From a bacterium (lineage in GTDB: Bacteria > AUK180), in contig JAUXGM010000092.1 in NCBI GenBank assembly GCA_030622125.1, positions 1 to 8,321 on the forward strand: 8,321 nucleotides of DNA. The letters run 5' to 3'. The notes beneath the pieces were generated by a model, which made no database searches, was not told the DNA's origin, and worked only from the letters and a program-made list of their open reading frames with translations. Made by a program: the position numbers and the translations under genes. Below are positions 5,087 to 8,321 of the stretch, one piece after another; position 1 is the first letter of the stretch, and each line of letters starts with the position of its first letter.

Positions 5087-6588
5087 TGTTTAAGAATTTT
5101 AGTTTCAAATGGAAAATTTTATGTGTAATCTCAGTGATATTGATCTTTGCACTTATCTTGTTCTCTCTATTGGTTAATATATATGAGAAAAATCTGTTAT
5201 TAAAAATTAATGATGAGAAAGGTAGGGTAATTGTAGAAACAATAAAAGGGAATCTTGATCTAATGATGCTTTCAGGAACAAAATTACAATTTTTTGATTT
5301 TCTTAATTCTAAAAAGACTTATGAAATAAGGGATATTTCTATTCTCAACAATGAGAAAAAGCATATCCTTTTTTCAACGGAAAAACATATAGAAGGTTCA
5401 GAAATAAAAAAACCAACCATTGAATTATTACATGATATTAAATCAAAAAAAATCAGTGCGGTCTCTTTTGATAATAATATGACGCGAACTTATTTTATCT
5501 ATCTCGGCAATAGTTTTTTTAAAGAAAACGGTTCTTTTGTTTTAAAGGTAAATTTTTCTCAAAAAAGGATCTATGATTTTATTAATAAGCAGACAAAACA
5601 GATCGTTTTCCTCTCTGTGTTTATCTTGATAATTGGATTTATAGGTAGTTTTTTCTTTGGAACTATTGTAACAAGCCCGATCAAGAAATTAACAACCGGA
5701 ACCTTTGAAATCGGGAATGGAAATCTTGATTATAAGATCAACATTAATTCCAATGATGAGTTTGGAAGTCTTGCAAATTCATTCAATCAAATGGCAGAAA
5801 ATTTGAAATTTGCCCAAAAACAGATCATTGTAAAGGAAATAATGGATCGGGATTTTAAAATTGCTATGGATATACAGAATGCCCTTTTTAAGCAGCAACT
5901 TCCTGAATCAAATGTTCTTGATATTGCAACTCATTATGAGTTTGCAAGGCAGATCGGCGGCGATTACTATGAGGTTTTAAAAGCAAATGATGAGACAACT
6001 GTTTTAGTTGCCGATGTTTCAGGAAAAGGAATTCCCGGTTCTCTAATAATGGTAATGCTTAGAAGCCTTATAAGAGCACAATTTCATAGTGAGCATAATT
6101 TAAAAAAACTAATACTTAAGGTAAATCGGATGTTAATGGAAGATATTACCCCTGGGAAATTTGTTACTTTACTTATTGCCAAGTTCAATGAATCAACAAA
6201 TAAATTAGATATTATAAATGCCGGACATATCCCGCTTTACAAATATATTGCGGGGAAAAATAAAATTATTGAGATCGTTCCAAACGGACTTGGTTTGGGG
6301 TTAGATGCCGGGGTGATATTTGAACAGAATTTAGAATTGGGCTCGGATGAGATGCAGTTAGGAGATATTTATGTTTTTTGCACGGACGGCGTAACGGAAG
6401 CAATGAATAAGAATAGAGAACAGTTTGGAGAGGAAAGGTTAAAAAATGCAGTGGTTAAATATAAGGATCGTGATTCTACAACCATCCTAAAAAATATTAA
6501 AACCGACATAAAAGAATTCTTACAAGGTGAAGAATTTAATGATGATTTTACAATGGTCATTGTTAAGAGAATAAATAAGGAGGCATAA
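5086..6588 (+). CDS. Transmembrane sensor phosphatase: HAMP plus SpoIIE-type PP2C
   Basis: This 500-residue inner-membrane protein has TM1 (about 11-31), an extracytoplasmic region (about 32-171) with no domain I recognise, TM2 (about 172-194), a HAMP linker (about 192-245, TSPIKKL...NDEFGSLANSFNQMAENL), a short coiled linker and a SpoIIE/RsbU-type PP2C domain (about 283-496). The phosphatase motifs are intact: GGDYY (291-295), ADVSGKGIPG (309-318), KFVTLL (358-363), NAGH-x-P (378-383), CTDGVTEA (432-439) and NDDFTMVI (485-492). The likely metal-binding aspartates are D293, D310, D434 and D487. In characterised relatives such as RsbU this domain dephosphorylates a STAS anti-sigma-factor antagonist, and such a gene follows immediately. 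The ATG at 5086 overlaps the previous TAA stop by one base, with AAGGA at 5071-5075. The frame is open further upstream to 5002, but that stretch lies inside the previous gene and lacks protein character. The sensed signal is unknown. Confidence 0.93.
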   Translation: MFKNFSFKWKILCVISVILIFALILFSLLVNIYEKNLLLKINDEKGRVIVETIKGNLDLMMLSGTKLQFFDFLNSKKTYEIRDISILNNEKKHILFSTEKHIEGSEIKKPTIELLHDIKSKKISAVSFDNNMTRTYFIYLGNSFFKENGSFVLKVNFSQKRIYDFINKQTKQIVFLSVFILIIGFIGSFFFGTIVTSPIKKLTTGTFEIGNGNLDYKININSNDEFGSLANSFNQMAENLKFAQKQIIVKEIMDRDFKIAMDIQNALFKQQLPESNVLDIATHYEFARQIGGDYYEVLKANDETTVLVADVSGKGIPGSLIMVMLRSLIRAQFHSEHNLKKLILKVNRMLMEDITPGKFVTLLIAKFNESTNKLDIINAGHIPLYKYIAGKNKIIEIVPNGLGLGLDAGVIFEQNLELGSDEMQLGDIYVFCTDGVTEAMNKNREQFGEERLKNAVVKYKDRDSTTILKNIKTDIKEFLQGEEFNDDFTMVIVKRINKEA

Positions 6589-6933
6589 ATGGCAAACCTT
6601 GAAATTATGGCTGAGGATAAAAATGAAGTTACCGTTTTACATTTAAAAGGCTTTTTAGATGCATACACATTTCAAGATTTTGAGGATAAGTTAAAGGAAC
6701 TTATCAGTGAAGACAGGGTTAAGATCGTAGTGGCTATGGATGAGTTAGATTATATATCATCGGCGGGGCTTGGTGTGTTTATGAGTGTTATCGGTCAAGT
6801 AAGAACAAAAGGCGGCGATATTAAATTAACACAATTGAATTCAAAGGTATATAAAGTTTTTGAATTGCTCGGATTTACAAAACTTTTTCAAACATTTGAC
6901 AATATAGAGGAAGCAGCGGAAAATTTTAAATGA
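6589..6933 (+). CDS. STAS-domain anti-sigma-factor antagonist
   Basis: The 114-residue protein is a single STAS domain of the SpoIIAA/RsbV type. The diagnostic block DYISSAGLGVF (54-64) is present; aligned with SpoIIAA, Ser58 is the expected phosphorylated serine. The preceding strands (VTVLHLKGFLDAYT) and the C-terminal VFELLGFTKLF...FDNIEEA are also typical, and the length is normal. In known systems the unphosphorylated form captures an anti-sigma kinase (or another partner) and releases its target; phosphorylation by the kinase and removal by a PP2C phosphatase set the balance. The upstream gene encodes such a phosphatase, ending directly before this ATG, so they are probably a functional pair. 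AAGGAGG (6577-6583) is one of the strongest ribosome binding sites in the window, suggesting high expression relative to the phosphatase. No kinase or sigma factor gene is visible nearby. Confidence 0.94.
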   Translation: MANLEIMAEDKNEVTVLHLKGFLDAYTFQDFEDKLKELISEDRVKIVVAMDELDYISSAGLGVFMSVIGQVRTKGGDIKLTQLNSKVYKVFELLGFTKLFQTFDNIEEAAENFK

Positions 6934-7559
6934 AGATTTTTCCCATGGATCAAGAAATATTACAAATAATAAAAAAAGATCGAACCGATTTGATGGAAGA
7001 ACTGAGTTTACTTTCGGAAAGTGTTATGAAGAGCGCAATCAATGCCTCAAAGTTAATAGCAGAGACCTTCGAGAATAACGGCAAATTACTTATTGCCGGA
7101 AACGGTGGTTCGGCAGCTGATTCACAACACCTTGCAACAGAATTTGTCATCCGATTAAATAAAAAAGATATTCGGATGGGCTTACCGGCTATTGCACTTA
7201 CTACCGATTCTTCTCTGATAACAGCAGGAGCAAATGATATCGGTTTTGATCGTATCTTTGAAAGACAAATTGAAGCACTTGGAAATGAGAATGACCTCTT
7301 TTTGGGAATTTCAACAAGCGGTAATTCAGAAAATATTATAAATGGTATTAAAAAAGCTCATTCAATGAAGCTAAAGACCATTTTATTAACCGGAAGAAAT
7401 GTTCCCAATATAAATACCGATATTATCATCAATGGACCGGGTAATGGGGTTTCTCAAATTCAAACACTCCATAGTTTTATTGAACATTTAATTGTTAAAA
7501 TCGTTTTGATATACATAAAAAACGGAAAAAAAGTTGATTTTTTTTATAAAAATTGTTAA
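6930..7559 (+). CDS. gmhA: Sedoheptulose 7-phosphate isomerase (phosphoheptose isomerase)
   Basis: GmhA converts sedoheptulose 7-phosphate to D-glycero-D-manno-heptose 7-phosphate, the first step to nucleotide-activated heptose for LPS core or other surface glycans. The 209-residue product is a SIS-domain protein with GNGGSAADSQHLATEF (57-72), the LPAIALTTDSS...ANDIGFDRIFERQ block (85-113), STSGNSENI (128-136) and a C-terminal Q-x7-H pair (Q178, H186). H67, E71, Q178 and H186 match the spacing of the zinc ligands H61, E65, Q172 and H180 of the E. coli enzyme. It is slightly longer than E. coli GmhA at both ends. The related DiaA, a DnaA-binding SIS protein, is the main alternative, but the retained metal ligands favour GmhA. 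The ATG at 6930 overlaps the STAS stop as ATGA; an in-frame ATG at 6945 is also possible. Its presence argues for a diderm envelope. Confidence 0.9.
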   Translation: MKIFPMDQEILQIIKKDRTDLMEELSLLSESVMKSAINASKLIAETFENNGKLLIAGNGGSAADSQHLATEFVIRLNKKDIRMGLPAIALTTDSSLITAGANDIGFDRIFERQIEALGNENDLFLGISTSGNSENIINGIKKAHSMKLKTILLTGRNVPNINTDIIINGPGNGVSQIQTLHSFIEHLIVKIVLIYIKNGKKVDFFYKNC

Positions 7560-7579
7560 AATAAAAAAAAGAGGATATT

Positions 7580-8227
7580 ATGCCACGAGGAAGACCAAAA
7601 AAAACGGTGGATGAAAAAAAAACATCACTTTATGACCTTTCTACGATTTTTCAAAAATTATGGAAAGATGATCGATCAGCAAAGAAATCAATTCTTTTCG
7701 CAGCATTTCTTTTATTTTCTGTGATATTAGTGAGCATTGGATTAGTTTTCGGTTATCTTTTTTATTTTATAAGGAATATATTAGAAGGAAAGGAATACAA
7801 ACTTCCCGATTGGCCACTTAATAATGGAAAAAAGTTAACCGATATGTATATTAGGGGTTGGAAGCTTTTCTTGGTATTTTTACCATATTTACTTCTTAAT
7901 CTTCTTTTCTTTATAGGATTTATAAAGACGGTTCTTTTTCCTATACCTATTATTTTTTGTGTTTTTACCATCATTACATTGCCCTTCTTAACCATAAAAT
8001 ATGTTGAATACGAAGATTATAAAAAGTTATTTGATTTTGAGGATATTATAAAATATATTGGAAAGAACATTGTTGACATTATTGTCCTGATCATTTTTAC
8101 AATTGGAATCTTTGTTGTTGCCTGCTTTGGTGTCGTTCTCCTTGTATTCGTTGCTTTTACTTTAACATGGGCTCTTTTTGTAACGACATTTCAATGGACA
8201 ATGCTCTATAAAAAATATAAAAAATAG
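7580..8227 (+). CDS. DUF4013-like integral membrane protein with AT-hook-like N-terminus
   Basis: The 215-residue product has a basic cytoplasmic-type N-terminus, then hydrophobic segments at about 37-66, 96-117, 118-139 and 164-207 (the last long enough for two passes). The sequence after the first segment, Y-x-x-x-x-IRNILEGKEYKLPDWP (62-79), with the LPDW motif and the following G-x-K-L-T-D-M-Y-I-R-G, resembles DUF4013, a family of uncharacterised membrane proteins that I recognise from pattern only. The first eight residues, MPRGRPKK, match an AT-hook core (P-R-G-R-P flanked by basic residues), unexpected ahead of a membrane domain. GAGGA at 7571-7575 supports the ATG at 7580; the 20-nt gap after gmhA holds no terminator. 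Another lipoprotein gene starts right after its stop. Function is unknown. Confidence 0.75.
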   Translation: MPRGRPKKTVDEKKTSLYDLSTIFQKLWKDDRSAKKSILFAAFLLFSVILVSIGLVFGYLFYFIRNILEGKEYKLPDWPLNNGKKLTDMYIRGWKLFLVFLPYLLLNLLFFIGFIKTVLFPIPIIFCVFTIITLPFLTIKYVEYEDYKKLFDFEDIIKYIGKNIVDIIVLIIFTIGIFVVACFGVVLLVFVAFTLTWALFVTTFQWTMLYKKYKK

Positions 8228-8238
8228 GAGGCTTATGT

Positions 8239-8321
8239 ATGAAAAGAATTAACAAATTCTACTTTGTTATTTTCATTGCACTTATTGGAGTTATCGGATT
8301 GCTGCTTGGCGGATGTAAAAA
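8239..8321 (+). CDS. Lipoprotein, N-terminal fragment cut by window end
   Basis: Only 27 codons are visible before the window stops. They encode a clear lipoprotein signal peptide: basic MKRINK, a hydrophobic stretch (residues 7-22) and a lipobox L-G-G-C with the lipidated cysteine at residue 26. AGGAGG at 8226-8231, which overlaps the stop of the preceding gene, is 7 nt before the ATG at 8239. The alternative ATG at 8235 is in another frame and too close to the ribosome binding site. The mature domain lies outside the window, so no function can be given; the membrane anchoring is a confident inference. Confidence 0.85.
   Translation, partial: MKRINKFYFVIFIALIGVIGLLLGGCK

Overview
The window is a strongly AT-rich (roughly one third G+C by eye) bacterial segment with every credible gene on the + strand. 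The organism looks like a diderm (Gram-negative-type) bacterium. It encodes two lipoproteins, a predicted outer-membrane beta-barrel joined to periplasmic TPR repeats, and a GmhA-type heptose isomerase of the kind used for LPS or other heptose glycans. It nevertheless has a long, Alu-domain-containing SRP RNA and the order SRP RNA - dnaX - ebfC - recR, which is the arrangement known from Bacillus. I cannot fix the phylum from this sequence; an AT-rich, poorly cultured diderm lineage is plausible.

Layout. 1-169 has no gene; it holds a weak hairpin/T-run and a candidate promoter. 170-733 encodes a small lipoprotein of unknown function. 733-1000 is a complete large-type SRP RNA. The last base of the lipoprotein stop codon is the first base of the RNA's closing helix, and the dnaX Shine-Dalgarno sequence begins at the first base after the helix. 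1013-2614 is dnaX (clamp-loader tau/gamma), followed by ebfC (2618-2929) and recR (2929-3522). Then come a barrel-TPR envelope protein (3509-5086), a membrane HAMP/SpoIIE-type PP2C phosphatase (5086-6588), a STAS anti-sigma-factor antagonist (6589-6933), gmhA (6930-7559), a DUF4013-like membrane protein with an AT-hook-like N-terminus (7580-8227), and the start of a second lipoprotein cut by the window end (8239-8321).

How the genes fit together. From the SRP RNA to the window end no gap exceeds about 20 nt, and several neighbours overlap by 1-14 nt, so the block is probably one long transcription unit with translational coupling. The first half is housekeeping: protein targeting RNA, replication clamp loader and recombination repair. 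The second half looks like envelope biology plus a partner-switching signalling pair: a sensor phosphatase immediately followed by its likely STAS substrate. No anti-sigma kinase or sigma factor is present in the window.

The most notable signals are three. The SRP RNA is seamlessly embedded between two coding regions. Near the 3' end of dnaX lies an A-AAA-AAG slippery heptamer with an SD-like element before it and a perfect 8-bp stem right after it, a possible independent version of dnaX frameshifting. The barrel-TPR gene is tightly coupled to a transmembrane phosphatase gene.
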